Below, one piece after another: positions 46,407-57,748 of a stretch of DNA of 64,000 nt. The stretch spans positions 122,765,329 through 122,829,328 of the forward strand of contig OX235271.1 of the NCBI GenBank assembly GCA_944472155.2, given 5' to 3'. The position numbers were made by a program, and so were the translations under genes. Each line of letters begins with the position of its first letter. Within the stretch, counting starts at the first letter, position 1. The stretch is from Trichobilharzia szidati (lineage: Eukaryota; Platyhelminthes; Trematoda; Strigeidida; Schistosomatidae). Below the pieces are notes generated by a model. That model ran no database searches. It was not told the origin of the DNA and saw only the letters and a list, made by a program, of their open reading frames with translations.

Positions 46407-48460
46407 CTTGGTAATATAAAAGAAAAAATATAAAAAAGAACACTATTTAATGCAGCTCGCGTAGTTTTTGAAATGAGGTATAGTATTTCATTTAAAAACC
46501 TAGAAAAACTAACCTGTAATTACTTCAGTTTTAGTGTGTGTGTGATTAAATGCTTAATTACTTTATGGGCTGAGAAACTTGTGATTTCATTGACTTGAAA
46601 CATTCATTGGAACAGTCAATTTATAAACTACTCATAGATAGTCCTAGAGTGACAGTCTGATAAATAGGTAGAGATTCGGTGACTGAAGTCACCGTAAAAT
46701 ATGTGGGTAGCTGTAAGACAGAAACCTGAGTTTTCTGTGTTATCAACTCCCGCCATCTATGATAAAACTGTGCAGAAAACAGCCACTTTTTGATTCTTCA
46801 GCTGTTTATTTCAGTAGTTATCACGTTATTTTTGAAGTGAATATTATTTGTTGAAGTAGGCCACGAAATTTTAAGTATTTCTACTGAAGTAAATAATTTA
46901 CCAAGAGTCAGATACCATGAAACATGTTGTTCTATCTTAGATTTGACCAGTGGTACATGTGTGAGTAAATGTAATAAATTAACCTTTGTGGTGATTACAG
47001 AAGAAAGGCTGAGAGATTAGGCTTCAGTTTAAATTTTTACGCATTCATCTGTATTTCTATGTTATGTACATTATATTTACTTTAGGATAAATTTCTCTCT
47101 TACTTCCGGCATACTTTTAGTTGTCATAGAATTTTGAAGTATAAATGTCATTCCAAACTAGTGATAATAAGTGGAAGTTTACTTGCCTGATTAATGACCA
47201 GTTGAGAGAGTAACTCATTTGATTCATGTAGTGAAAATAGTTTCTGTCCATACTTCCAATTTATATGTAGATTCCTATCAAGAATGTACACGTGCCACTT
47301 GGTGCCTACTGCCGTGTGAAAACTGTTATCTGGAAATTGTTGGAGTGCATGATTATTCTCGTAGAAATATATGTCATTGTGAAATCTTAGCTAATTAGAA
47401 AACTTGTTTACTATACTGTACTTACAGAAAAACACAAATCTTTTTATACTGATAGTCATTTTTCCTCTTAATAAGGGGGAAAGTATAAAATCAGACTAAA
47501 ATCCATCTTATTGGGATATTTCACATACAGTCTCAATTGGTAGTTTATTGTCACCTCTTAACACTGAAATATTATCTTTTGTCATCCTTTTAAATGAGTT
47601 AATGGCGACAGTACATTTATCACAGTTGATTTGACTTTACAGGTTGTTTATGTGTTAGCGTTTACTTAAATTAATTTGTATCAGTATGTTTGGTCGGTAA
47701 CGAGATATCTTTCCAGTACACTGTAAATTGATAGAAGATAATTAGTAATCTTAGTTAAGAAATCAGCAAACTTTTCTGTCTGTAATTAGATTTCTTTTTC
47801 CTCTGTTGCCAATGTCTACCTCTGATATATCAAATTTCAATGATCATATAACTGTTTTAAGCCAACAAAACACCTAAATCAACGGTCATATATTTGATAT
47901 CTTGAACATAATAGTTTACTGTACTTTTAAGGTCTTTTGAATTTAAACTAAGTTTTCATAACTTCCGCCAACTATTTTTACTTTAGTGAAGGTAGCAAAA
48001 TATAGTGAACTTGTTTCAGTTTTTCCAGCGAGTACGGAAATATTTTAATTCTATGTTTTCAACAATTTGCTTCGGGACATGAAAGCGCTGAGATGAAACT
48101 CAGTTATCACCATGTTTACCTTTTTTAATAATTAGAAATTAAAACAGGTGATTCAGTGAAGAAACTAATTGCAGTGAATTTATTATAAGGCTATACAATC
48201 ATATGCATGTAATTTTTGGAAGTAGGTATGTAAACTGCAATAAAATATTTATGAGTATAACTAGAGTTTAACAAACGTCAAGCGACAAAATATGTTATGT
48301 AATTTGTAAATTAGTGCATGGGATACATAAATCTTGAAAAGGGAAGTAGAATTAATCACCTCGTTACATAATGTTTTGTTTCCCCATTAATCTTAATAAT
48401 TCTACTTCCCCTTCCATGATATATACGTTCTATGAACTGTTTTATAAATCACATAAAATA

Positions 48461-48480
48461 TTATATATATATATATATAT
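48461..48480. repeat. (AT)n microsatellite
   Basis: About 20 bp AT repeat. Confidence 0.85.
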
Positions 48481-48772
48481 GGTCTTACAGCTTGATATAA
48501 GATTCAGTGATAACAGTCCCTTCTCCAAACCGAGAAAAACATTCTTATTCATCCATTTATATTTAATTATATGAGTAAACTGGGATCTTTTTATCTGTAT
48601 AAGTAGTAATATTTCAGATCCACAGTTTGTATATTAATCTGAGATATACACAGTTCAGGGTGAGACCCCACCATAATTTCCTTTAGAAACCGAAATTATT
48701 TAAACCAAAATATGTGAACTGCTTGATACCATAAAGGGTAATCAAGAAAGCTATCATACTTACATGAAAGTA

Positions 48773-49309
48773 CATACTACTGACTGGCTGAGGTGAGTAG
48801 TACCGGTTACATCAACCAGTAGTGCTTGCTAACCAGATCGAAGTGGTTGAAACATCGGACATCAGTTTCGTTTGTTCGGAGCCGGGCTCATCAGAGGCAT
48901 AGTACTTAGTTTAGTGTAATTATGCCGGCTTTATTGATCCCCATTTGTGATATCGAGCAGATCACATATAGGGACCTGAATAATCTCAATTTCCAAAGGG
49001 AACTGCAGCAAGATAATCACCTTGAACTGTGTAAATTGTGCAGTAATTTGTGAAATCACCAACTGATTTTCAAATCGCGAATCAAATTTATCATATTACC
49101 AGTCTGCCCCAGTAGCTAGCCAGAAATAAAGCGATTTGAACTGATTCGTCTCTCTGAACTGAGACAAAACCGGATGCACTGCTGATGAGCACCCCTTCAG
49201 ACAAGCGAAACGGGTATCCAATATTTAGACCACCTCGATCTAGCTAGCCAGAACTACTGGTTGGTGTAAGTGGTATACAGTTACTTATGTCAACCAATCA
49301 GTGGCATAT
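48773..49309. mobile_element. Foldback element F, about 540 bp
   Basis: Left arm (CATACTACTGACTGGCTGAG..ACATCAACCAGTAGTGCTTG..AGATCGAAGTGGTTGAAACA) and right arm (about 49180-49309) are imperfect inverted copies over about 125 bp around a 280-bp unique centre. Both arms end inward with CTGATGAGC followed, 18 bases on, by GAAAC. No coding capacity. The single-arm relative is at 10.8 kb. Confidence 0.75.
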
Positions 49310-50792
49310 AAGTAGTAATATGAATTTGGAAAAGCACATCATAAAACGTGTTAAGTTTAAATATTAACTGAATGTGATTAAAAAAGGAGGAGTATAGTAG
49401 TGTACTTACCTACTTCCATGCGCTGCCTTCCCCTTCAGTGTATAGGCTCTTCATTGGTGACACGAGTAATTAAGGATTATCATGTATATAAATAAAAAAG
49501 AAATTAGTCATAAAGAAAAGAGTTTTGCTGGAATAAAAAGATGGTTGTATAATCTGATATATTATTTTCAAGGCAAAAATTCAAAAGCAGTTACCATTTT
49601 AAATTTATATGCAAAAGATCAGAAAATATTAGACAGTTGTTTCATCCAAATTTCAGGTTTTATAACATAAATAATACTTCATTTTTTGTTAGTTTTAGAT
49701 GAGAAATACTTTCAGTTTTCAGTACTGGTTTTTCTTGGTTAACTTAACCAATAGATGAAATCCTATGGACTTTGAAAATTCTCACTTGTTTTTTCTGTTC
49801 AAAAAAACCCACTCTATATGAAATACTTGCAAAGTATAGTGAGGTAAAAGCCTAAAAGTTAAATGAGCATTAACTTGCAGTTTCTAAAAAAATAATGAAA
49901 ATTTAATCTAGTATTTAAACAACTAGAATACAATGCATTCGCATTAACTATCTGTTAACTTTTTCAAGCAGAAAGAACACCTGAAGCAATTTTAAGTCCA
50001 CCCAGTTCGTTGTTTTTTCCAATCATTCGATAAATTTTATATTGTAGGAGTTGTAAGTAATTTTTCACTTATTAAGGCCTAATATCTGATTTAGTCAACT
50101 GATGTACATAATTATTACTTTACCTAAATTCCTTTTAATGTCCGGTGTATTCGCAAAATTGGCTGAAGGAGTAAACAAATCAGGAACCAGTAGGGAGAAG
50201 TTTCATTTTAGTTTGTGACTTTAGAAGTTAAGATCATGTGCCCGACAGATACACAACAAGTTCAAAACGAACGCGTCTCCATTCAACTGTCGACTTCTAA
50301 TCCATTGACACATGATTTCTGAATTCTGACATTTTACAATGCAACATGAAGATCGCTCGTAGATAAGCAATTGTTTAACCTTATAAGCTGCACTTGAAAA
50401 AAAGTTTGCTTTGAAATTTTTACAGAAGTGGTGTCCGTTACTAACTGAGTCTGTCTTGAAGTAATTCAGATTTTCTCAAACTTGTGATCTAAGGATTTTT
50501 AAAAATATTAATAGGCTGCTGATATTGAATTGAAGAAGCAAAATATTACTCGAGATTTCCCTTGGGAATGACGTAATTAATCATATCAGTTGTGAACCTC
50601 GATATGGAATTATTATGAATCAAAGTAGACACCACTGCATATTGTGAACAATTAAAAGTTTACTGACGTTCAAGAGTGAATTTTGACCAGTTTGGCTGTA
50701 TGATATGCAAAAGAAATACCATTGGGATTGCAGCTGGTTATTCCTAATTCAACTCAGTTTTATCCCTGCAAATCGTAAAGTGACCATTTCAA

Positions 50793-51156
50793 GGAAGAAA
50801 ATTTTCTTTAACGACCAAGTCATCTTCAAAAGTTGTATGATCGTATTTATATTTATCAAAAGCCTATATCAGTCTCTTATTGAGTACTAGGAGAGTGTGA
50901 CATAACTGATTCAGTTACTCAGAAGTGGTACGTAAAGATAAAAGTTAATTAGGTGGAAGTCAACAACACAATGGAAGTTAGGGTTTGAAATTCGATTAGG
51001 TGAAAACTTTTATTAAATGAGAAGCATGGTCGTCGGGTGTCCACTTGGATAAGGTGAGAAAACCCTCAGTAAAATGCACAAAAAGAACATGTAAGAGTGA
51101 TAATATTGAATTGCTTACTAAAAAGATGACTTTTTCGATAAAGAAAATTTTCTTCC
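50793..51156. repeat. Foldback element G, copy 2
   Basis: GGAAGAAAATTTTCTTTAAC..AAGTCATCTT at 50793-50830 is inverted at 51123-51156. The left arm continues GTATGATCGTATTTATATTT as in copy 1 at 1.1 kb. The arms are about 290 bp apart here, versus almost adjacent in copy 1. Confidence 0.6.
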
Positions 51157-52146
51157 CTAAATTATCTTTTGTTTTCTTCATGACTCAGTGGGTCTTTTGT
51201 AAAGTAATTACTTATTTTTTAACATGCATGTAAGCTAACTGAACTCTGATTATCTTAACAATTTATCTGCTCTGTGAGGTGAATATATTTGGATGCACAG
51301 CTGACAGAGTAATTCCCAAGTGAGCGGAACAGCTGTTTTGTGTTTAGACAACTCTCATCGGCAAAATCTGCGGGTAACCTCAACTGGCTTCCAACAACCC
51401 ATATTCCTTCAGCAGATTAATAAACTGAAAAACCAAATGACTATGCTTTAAACTAATGTTGAAAGTGTTTTGAAGCTAACATGTTGAGCAGTATTCACAA
51501 AAGATTTGATCAGAATAGGAGCTGGTATATCATTTAAGCTTATGTCTGTACATACAAACGTCATTAAAACAAACAATTGATCACTGACACTAAATTCTGC
51601 CTGTTTATAGAGTATACTTTGGATATTCAAAGGTGGATATAGCTTCAAAATCTTTTTGCAAAATATCGCTTGTGGTAAACGAGAAGACTTAATTGCTAAT
51701 TCTGAAAAGAATATAGGCCTGAAATATATAATTTTATCTTGAATGTAAGTATAAAATGTGAAATAAGCTTCAAAATCTGATAATAATGGTCATTCAGAAT
51801 ATTTGTGTTTACCAAATTTACGAAACAATTCAATAATGAAGCTTTTATTCATAACTGCATTCACTGTACTATTCTTACATCCTAATTATAGATACTTTCA
51901 TCGGCATTAAATAGACAAGCCGAATCTGAATCGGATTGTTATCAATGAATTATAGTTTTGAACTAAAGTATTATACTTCTGTTTTCATATTTTTCCTAAC
52001 ATTAGAATATGTTCAGACGCTGAAAAGATTACTAATAGAAATAAAAATACAAGAAATATTTAACTTCAAACAAGGTTTTACATTCCGAAGGAAAACTGAA
52101 TGCTTAGTTTCAAAGACTGATTAAATGTAAAATTTGCTTAACATAC

Positions 52147-52250
52147 CGAAAAAACGATATTAGGGCGCCAATCACTACAGCCGCATCTAGTAAATTCCAT
52201 GTATCCCGACAATACGAATATGGGTGAAGAAAAACACCAAGATCAATTAG
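52147..52250 (-). CDS. Cav2: Calcium channel alpha-1, exon: domain III S2-S3
   Basis: Starts in phase 0 after acceptor tatttacag and ends with 2 nt (CG) of an Arg codon at donor GTATGT. It encodes LIDLGVFLHPYSYCRDTWN, the S2-S3 linker, then S3 (LLDAAVVIGALISFF). The string (K)xIDLGxxLHPxxYxRDxWNxLD is almost the Cav2 consensus ([23 protein letters not shown] in vertebrates) and differs clearly from Cav1. This exon is the best single argument for a non-L-type channel. Confidence 0.95.
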
Positions 52251-52919
52251 CTGTAAATAAAAGACGAGGAGTTAAAAGCTGAACAGAGGATTTGGTGAAT
52301 ACATCATTCTGTCGTACTACATAATCTTCCAGATTAGCGTTTCATTACAGCTAAGTGTATGGGTGAAACAGTATAACTATTTTTATCTTCTTAATAAAAC
52401 CAGAGAAACAATGCATGATTGAAGAGGTTCAAAATAATTTAGCAATTTCAAGCAAACAAGAGTGAGATTAACAACTTCCTAGGGGCATAAGAAAAGATAA
52501 CATCAAATAAAAGTCAGTTGCGTAATCTCTGAAAAACGCAACCATAAAATAATTATATGTATGCGAGATAAATGACAGTGATAAATATAACTGAGAGTAG
52601 CCAAAAGTAATTAGTTAACATTCCAACCAATGGTAAAGAGTGTCAGGTTGAGGAAATATATGGTAAAAGGAAATTGTTAAAAGCTACGGAGATTCAAAGA
52701 AGTTTTGTCACGTAAACATGAATAAGCATTGAAAAGTTTGATGAAAGTGAAATAATTTCACTTTATTGTCTTAAGTTATTATCAGATGTTCAAAATTTGA
52801 TGTTTTATTATCAAAAGCAGATAATAAGTTAATATAATCAAGTGGTCTCACAATCGCAATACATACAGACAGAGCACGTTTTGTTCAAAAATATGCCAAA
52901 GAAGTGGATATTGACTGAG

Positions 52920-53160
52920 CAAAGGTTGAGAAGGCGTGGAGTGAAATCTCGAAGCAGGACCTCAAGTGCAACCTGAATGGGAAACGGTTAGTTGGACGTC
53001 TGATAGTAACATGGAGGACATCGCTTGTGGACTAGATGAGAGCTTATAGGCAGTCGTGGAGCCAGCCAAAGAGGACTGTGGAGAAGAGGAGGAAATGGAG
53101 ATGTGCTGTTGAAGCTTTGTGCTCCACTTGGAGCCCAGGAGAATAGTAATAATACACGTA
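52920..53160 (+). mobile_element. LINE-D 3' end, copy 3
   Basis: Plus strand AGGAAATGGAGATGTGCTGT, TGAAGCTTTGTGCTCCACTT and GGAGCCCAGGAGAATAGTAA parallel the minus-strand copies at 22.6 and 39.2 kb (R-KWRCAVEALCSTWSPGE). More diverged than the others. Confidence 0.65.
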
Positions 53161-53762
53161 GTGTGCCTAAATGTTTTATCACCGAAAAATTGACTGATAA
53201 AAAGTGGTGAGAGATTACGGTTATGTTATTTATCACAGTCAATTAATTGATGGTCATCTACAAACCTATAATACAAAGAGTATTGAATACTGACGAGAAC
53301 ACATCCCTCACATTTGCTAAATGACATCAGATGGCACTGCTATATCGGTTGCCGTTCGATGATCTACTTGTCTACGTAATCCAGATATGCAGAAAGTCAC
53401 TCATGGTTTCAGTAAGTTAGCTGTAAAAAGCTATGAGCAACACAGATTCTGTAAGAAAACGTTTTGATGACTGTATAAAACTGCGATGCCTAGATACGCA
53501 GATTTCTGATTATTCTTAATATTTATACGTGCCACTGGCTAGGCTTTCTCATAGAAGGAAAGCTGACAACAGAAGCAGCAAGAATAACTTGAAGCATTGA
53601 AAATAAAGGTAACAAGTGTAGATTCATCTCACAGATGAGTAATAGTAGTTAGAAAAGTAAATCTGTAACATAAACCAATAAAAGATTAGTAAATTACATT
53701 GTAAAGCTTAAAATACTCATCAAACTGAATAAAACAATGTCTGTAATTTGTAAATAATTTAT

Positions 53763-53783
53763 AATATATATATATATATATAA
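53763..53783. repeat. (AT)n microsatellite
   Basis: About 20 bp of TA repeat. Confidence 0.85.
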
Positions 53784-54177
53784 TGTTGGAAAATTCTTTG
53801 TTTACAACAACAGAAAGTCTACAAAAGTTCATTTTGTATTGAATGACTATTACTTTAAAAGGTTTGAAGATATATACTTGACCTGCTTTGTCTATCAGAT
53901 GTTTAGCACATAAACTATTGACACTGATACGTCCTCTTAATAACCTGCTTCTTCATACATTTTCAGAACTTCTGAATTGGGCTATTTATTTTTGTCATTT
54001 GAATCCAAACAAATAATTAAAGTTGAAAAAAAGAAATTCAACTGACTTCTGATGACAGAAACCAACATGGCTACAGTATTTACTTCGGCTAGTGTAATTA
54101 AAAATCATCTCATTACAGTCACTGGAATATAGCTCTAAGTTTGAAATTAGGAAGAATGAACACTTTTTTTGGTGACA

Positions 54178-54472
54178 GGATTTCATCATGAGCTGATATC
54201 AATTAAATAACCATTGGAAAACCTGGGAGTACTGGACAGTTGTTTCGCCCTAGTTTGGGACTCTTCACAGTACGCACCCACAGCCAGGGTTCGAACCCAG
54301 GACCTTCTGGTTACAAGGCGAGCTCGTAGACCATTGAGCCACTGGGACCCGATCCAATGGCCCATGAATTCTAACTTCTGTCAATTCACGACATAGCGTA
54401 ACCACTTCGCAAAGTCTTCTTCAATGAGTTACTGACTCACCTTCAACCTGCTCTACCTTACTGGTCACGACT
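54178..54472 (-). mobile_element. SINE-B copy 3
   Basis: Minus strand: tRNA-like module (TGGCTCAATGG, GGGTTCGAACCCT), hammerhead-like core 54276-54229 (TGTGAAGAGTCCC..GGGCGAAACAACTGTC) and arm ending ATGATGAAATCC. One C of the CTGAAGA core is lost and stem II has one change; stem III ACA-AC-TGT and cleavage C are kept. Confidence 0.85.
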
Positions 54473-55370
54473 GTCCCTTTGTTGTGTTGTATTTCGTTGT
54501 CTTGCATGTATGAACAATTTGTTTGCAGATATTCGTTTTTTATTAGATACTTACTGAGCTTATCTCTTCAGTTATCAACCAAACATTTTACTCCTAATTT
54601 TGGGAACAATACCACAACTAATATCTGTTGATAACTAATTGAACTGATGCTACTGATATCTTAAAAAATTGATCACTCTTATTATTCTTCTTTAGTAAAG
54701 GGTTTTTAAGATTATTTATTTATAAATAAATACAAGTTTAAAGTTGTCATCTTGTGTTTCTCTCCTGAAGTTGACTTTTTTGTCCGCATTAGTGAAAAGT
54801 TTTAAGTTCACCAAGAACATGGTGAAAATCATCTTAAAAGTCGTCTTGTTATTTCAAGATATACAATTTCAGCTTGTGCTGCATATCACATTTTTCATCA
54901 CTACTCCATCAAATTTCATTGTGGAGAAGAAAGTAGACAGATTTATAGAATGCTACTGGTTAACATGCCTTCAATCAGAAATTATAAGGATTTTAATACA
55001 GTGACGACAACTACTTGAGTGGTTTTCATCAATATCGAGGAAGTAACATGACAGAACATAGTAAACTTTTGATGGAAATTTCACTAATAAAAGTTACTGT
55101 ACCAAAAAAAATTTGGGTTTAGTTTGTGCATAACACTTTCATTTCAACAATTCGACGAAAACGCATTCTAAAAAACCGCCACTTCACTTTGTTAGCCAAT
55201 GAATTCAATACCCATATTCCAAGAAATAGTGAACTAGTGGATTTTAATATTCCACTCAGTCAGTTTACTGATACAGTCCACTTAAACGTTTTCGGTAGAA
55301 CACACCATCCTTCTCATTTATATTGTTTTCCAAAGGCATGACACAGTAGACTATATTAGATGGTTGGAGG

Positions 55371-55529
55371 CAATCAGCAGGAAGCCTTGGACCTAGGTTT
55401 TGTGTTGGCTGGCACTCCCAGTCAGCAAGGCGTATCTGCGACTCACGTCCCTTCTGAGATCAGAACCGGCGTCACTTGCTGACGAATGCCAACTAGCACG
55501 AATTCTAGATCGAAGGCTTCCTGCCGATA
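55371..55529. repeat. Inverted repeat P
   Basis: 55371-55430 (CAATCAGCAGGAAGCCTTGG..GGCTGGCACTCCCAGTCAGC) is inverted at 55475-55529 (CTTGCTGACGAATGCCAACT..AGGCTTCCTGCCGAT), with a spacer of about 45 bp. The sequence resembles a widespread schistosome repeat I know only by pattern. Part of a plus-strand frame (LRLTSLLRSEPASLADECQL) is encoded by it and is likely non-coding. Confidence 0.65.
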
Positions 55530-56338
55530 TCTACTATCAACTATTCAAAGTGGACCTTGATGGCGAGCCACCTAGAATGGTGGCCATATTGCCAACATGA
55601 CTGATAGATTTCAGTCTTCACCAAACAAAGGACTAGACACATTACGCTACTTACTAACTAATGTCCAATAAAAAGTACAGTAGACTATCCACTTCTTTGT
55701 TATGTGAAAAGTTTTTCATGATTATTTATGTTATCACCAAGAATAAGTTGCGCGTGGTAAAATGCCGAATTCTTCCTTCAAAATACTTTATAATTAAACC
55801 AACTACACTAACATTTGAGAAGCCCATTATTTTGTTTGAAGTTGTCTATTTAATCTGACATATATCATATAACAGATGTGTTCTAATCCGGAAATATATC
55901 ACTAGTCTTAATCCATACTAAATCTGTTCTACGAGTTTTTCACAGTTAAGTTTGTTGATGATTTTAGTAAATTTTATTGTCAAAGACTATTTCCACACTA
56001 ATGAATACCGAAAATTAGTATTCAGTAGCTGAGATATGTAGGAATATTTAATCACCAGTATAAGAACCTATAATAATTCCAACAATGGTCCCATCACTAA
56101 TTTCTTCCCTCTCCCCGGCCCCATTTACTTCCAAAAATATCGCTTACACAATAGTACATAACTGAGCATAGATTACTTAAAATCACTCAGAGAAAATAAG
56201 GACTAAGCTTTAGATTTTCATACGTTATCTTACTGCATGAAACAATCATATTCAAATGACGCATTAACTAAAATTAACATTACAGTAATTTAGTGACCCA
56301 ACATTTAATTGTAGACTTTTAAAATAAAAACAACTCAC

Positions 56339-56528
56339 TTTCAACAGCATTTCGATAGCGAATACACAAGTGAAAGCATGATCGAAATATTCGAGTAGAC
56401 AATTTCTTGTGCTATTTTCGCTAACTGGATCTTCGGCAGCCAATGCAACACTACTAGATACAATTACAATCATAATGAACAGGTCGAAAAAGCGTAGATT
56501 GACTACAAAGTGACAGAAGCGTCTAACA
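56339..56528 (-). CDS. Cav2: Calcium channel alpha-1, exon: domain III S1-S2
   Basis: Starts with 1 nt completing Pro after acceptor catttag and ends at AAA before donor GTGAGT. The 63 residues begin VRRFCHFVVNLRFFDLFIM and run through S1 (hydrophobic MIVIVSSSVALAAEDP), the S1-S2 loop and S2 ending FAIEMLLK. The ALAAEDP motif is a signature of domain III S1 in high-voltage-activated calcium channels. A candidate N-glycosylation sequon (NST) lies in the S1-S2 loop. The RRxCHxxxNLR(F/Y)F pattern is closer to Cav2 than Cav1. Confidence 0.95.
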
Positions 56529-57600
56529 CTAAATGTTAAAAAAAAACAATGAAGAGTAGAAAAACAAATAGAAATACAAGTTTGAAGCCAAAGAAATTAT
56601 GACAAAAGTATATATTTTTAATTTCTGCAGATGTAGTGAAATTATTAATTATCAACAGTTGATATTATTCAAATGAAAATTAGCAAGCATTGCTTGCCAT
56701 CGTAGAACTTCTAAACTTCATACACTGAAAATATCTAAAAAAGGTAGAAAGTGTTCAGGATTTCAGGTAGGCGCATTACATTTTGGGTAATTGAATGCCA
56801 GTTTATCATACGGTATCTTGAAGCATAATTATTTGTCCGAACAGAATTCACCTTGCTGCAAAAATACTGAGGAAATTAGGACTACAGTGTGACTTTAGAG
56901 CTTGAATAGACGAGTAGTTATTATTTTAAATTGTAACCGTATGTACTACCTTGATATTAAGCACGATACAACAAAAGTCATCTGAAATTGTGGATTTCAT
57001 TTATTTCATGAATAATCCCCACCTATTATTGAAAAAAACACGTAGTTCAGGGAAGGGGCTTTTTTCAGATAGAGCAACCGGAGCGGACAAAGGGAAGTCA
57101 TTCAACCACTTCCACGACCATGGTAATAACTTTGCTCAGTTCTGCTAACTTGATTTTTGTTTGTTTGTTTTTCTAGCTCTTTATAACTCTTGTATTTTTA
57201 TAGAACTCCTGCGAAATTCCATATTCACCTTCGTTTCTTTGTGCATCCTGGTTACAACTCATTCATTAAATTATCCACCTTATTGCGTAACTGGAACACA
57301 CTTATTCAACTATGATTATGACAACTCTTCGCTTTTATTACCACCCTCTTTCAAGAAAAAAATATGGGATCGTACTACTAAAGAAAATGAATTCGCCGAA
57401 AAAGGCTTCTTCGATGAACTACGTGTTTTGTTTTCATTAACTCCATTTAACACATTCAAATTTAGAGGGGAATGGAACTGAGTCAGTATTTCAGAGTATA
57501 TAACTGAGACGTCCCACACTGAGGTATTTCCAAGTAGATTTTAAACAAATGACAGCCTGTGATTGTAAGATCTTTGTGGTTAAAAAAAGCCATAACTTAC
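56529..57600 (-). other. Channel intron, 1.1 kb, with opposite-strand open frames
   Basis: Between the linker exon and domain III S1-S2. The plus strand carries two open frames (56951-57148 and 57161-57481) that could be joined; see the separate entry. No repeat was identified. Confidence 0.55.
57007..57481 (+). CDS. Candidate nested two-exon gene, unknown product
   Basis: A plus-strand reading starting MNNPHLLLKKTRSSGKGLFS, joined by a possible 54-bp intron (donor GTAATA at 57123, acceptor tgtttttctag ending 57176), stays in frame and continues LYNSCIFIELLRNSIFTFVS, LCILVTTHSLNYPPYCVTGT and EKGFFDELRVLFSLTPFNTF to TGA at 57481. Composition is balanced and one hydrophobic segment is present. 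Frames this long also arise by chance in AT-rich DNA, and I recognise no family. Treat as a hypothesis. Confidence 0.2.
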
Positions 57601-57748
57601 GGATTTGTTGAAGAAAATATAAACATTGAACTGTAAGGAAGTATCGGCTTTCCATATGACTGATGTTGTGTTGGTGTTTCTTGATTTGCCTGTGGCTCCT
57701 GTTCTCTGCCTAATTCTATGTCCGTCTGAAACTTCTGCATTGTACTAT
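57601..57748 (-). CDS. Cav2: Calcium channel alpha-1, exon: end of II-III linker and entry to domain III
   Basis: First exon of the channel visible in the window, read on the minus strand. It opens after an acceptor (ttcttaacag) with 2 nt of a split codon and ends at a GTAAGT donor after 2 nt (CC) of a proline codon. It encodes a Gln/Glu-rich cytosolic stretch (DIELGREQEPQ) followed by PYSSMFIFSSTNP, the conserved lead-in to domain III S1 of Cav channels (vertebrate Cav2 has LSPTNPFRRLCHY at this place). The exon encoding the preceding linker is not recognisable before 64000. Confidence is high because the frame runs on exactly into the next exon. Confidence 0.88.

Larger units (their letters stand above)
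46407..52146 (-). other. Channel intron, 5.7 kb
   Basis: Largest intron, between domain III S3 and S4 exons. It contains an AT microsatellite (48461-48480), foldback F (48773-49309) and foldback G copy 2 (50793-51156). The rest has no recognisable content. Confidence 0.65.
52251..56338 (-). other. Channel intron, 4.1 kb
   Basis: Between domain III S2 and S2-S3 exons. It holds a LINE-D end (52920-53160), an AT microsatellite (53763-53783), SINE-B copy 3 (54178-54472) and inverted repeat P (55371-55529). Two plus-strand frames of 71 and 66 codons at 55126-55600 overlap repeat P and are not recognised. Confidence 0.65.

Noticed and set aside
48885..49225. Hammerhead ribozymes in foldback F
   Set aside because: CTGATGA and GAAAC are present, but no copy forms stem I or a sound stem II. 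Kept only as a low-score finding.
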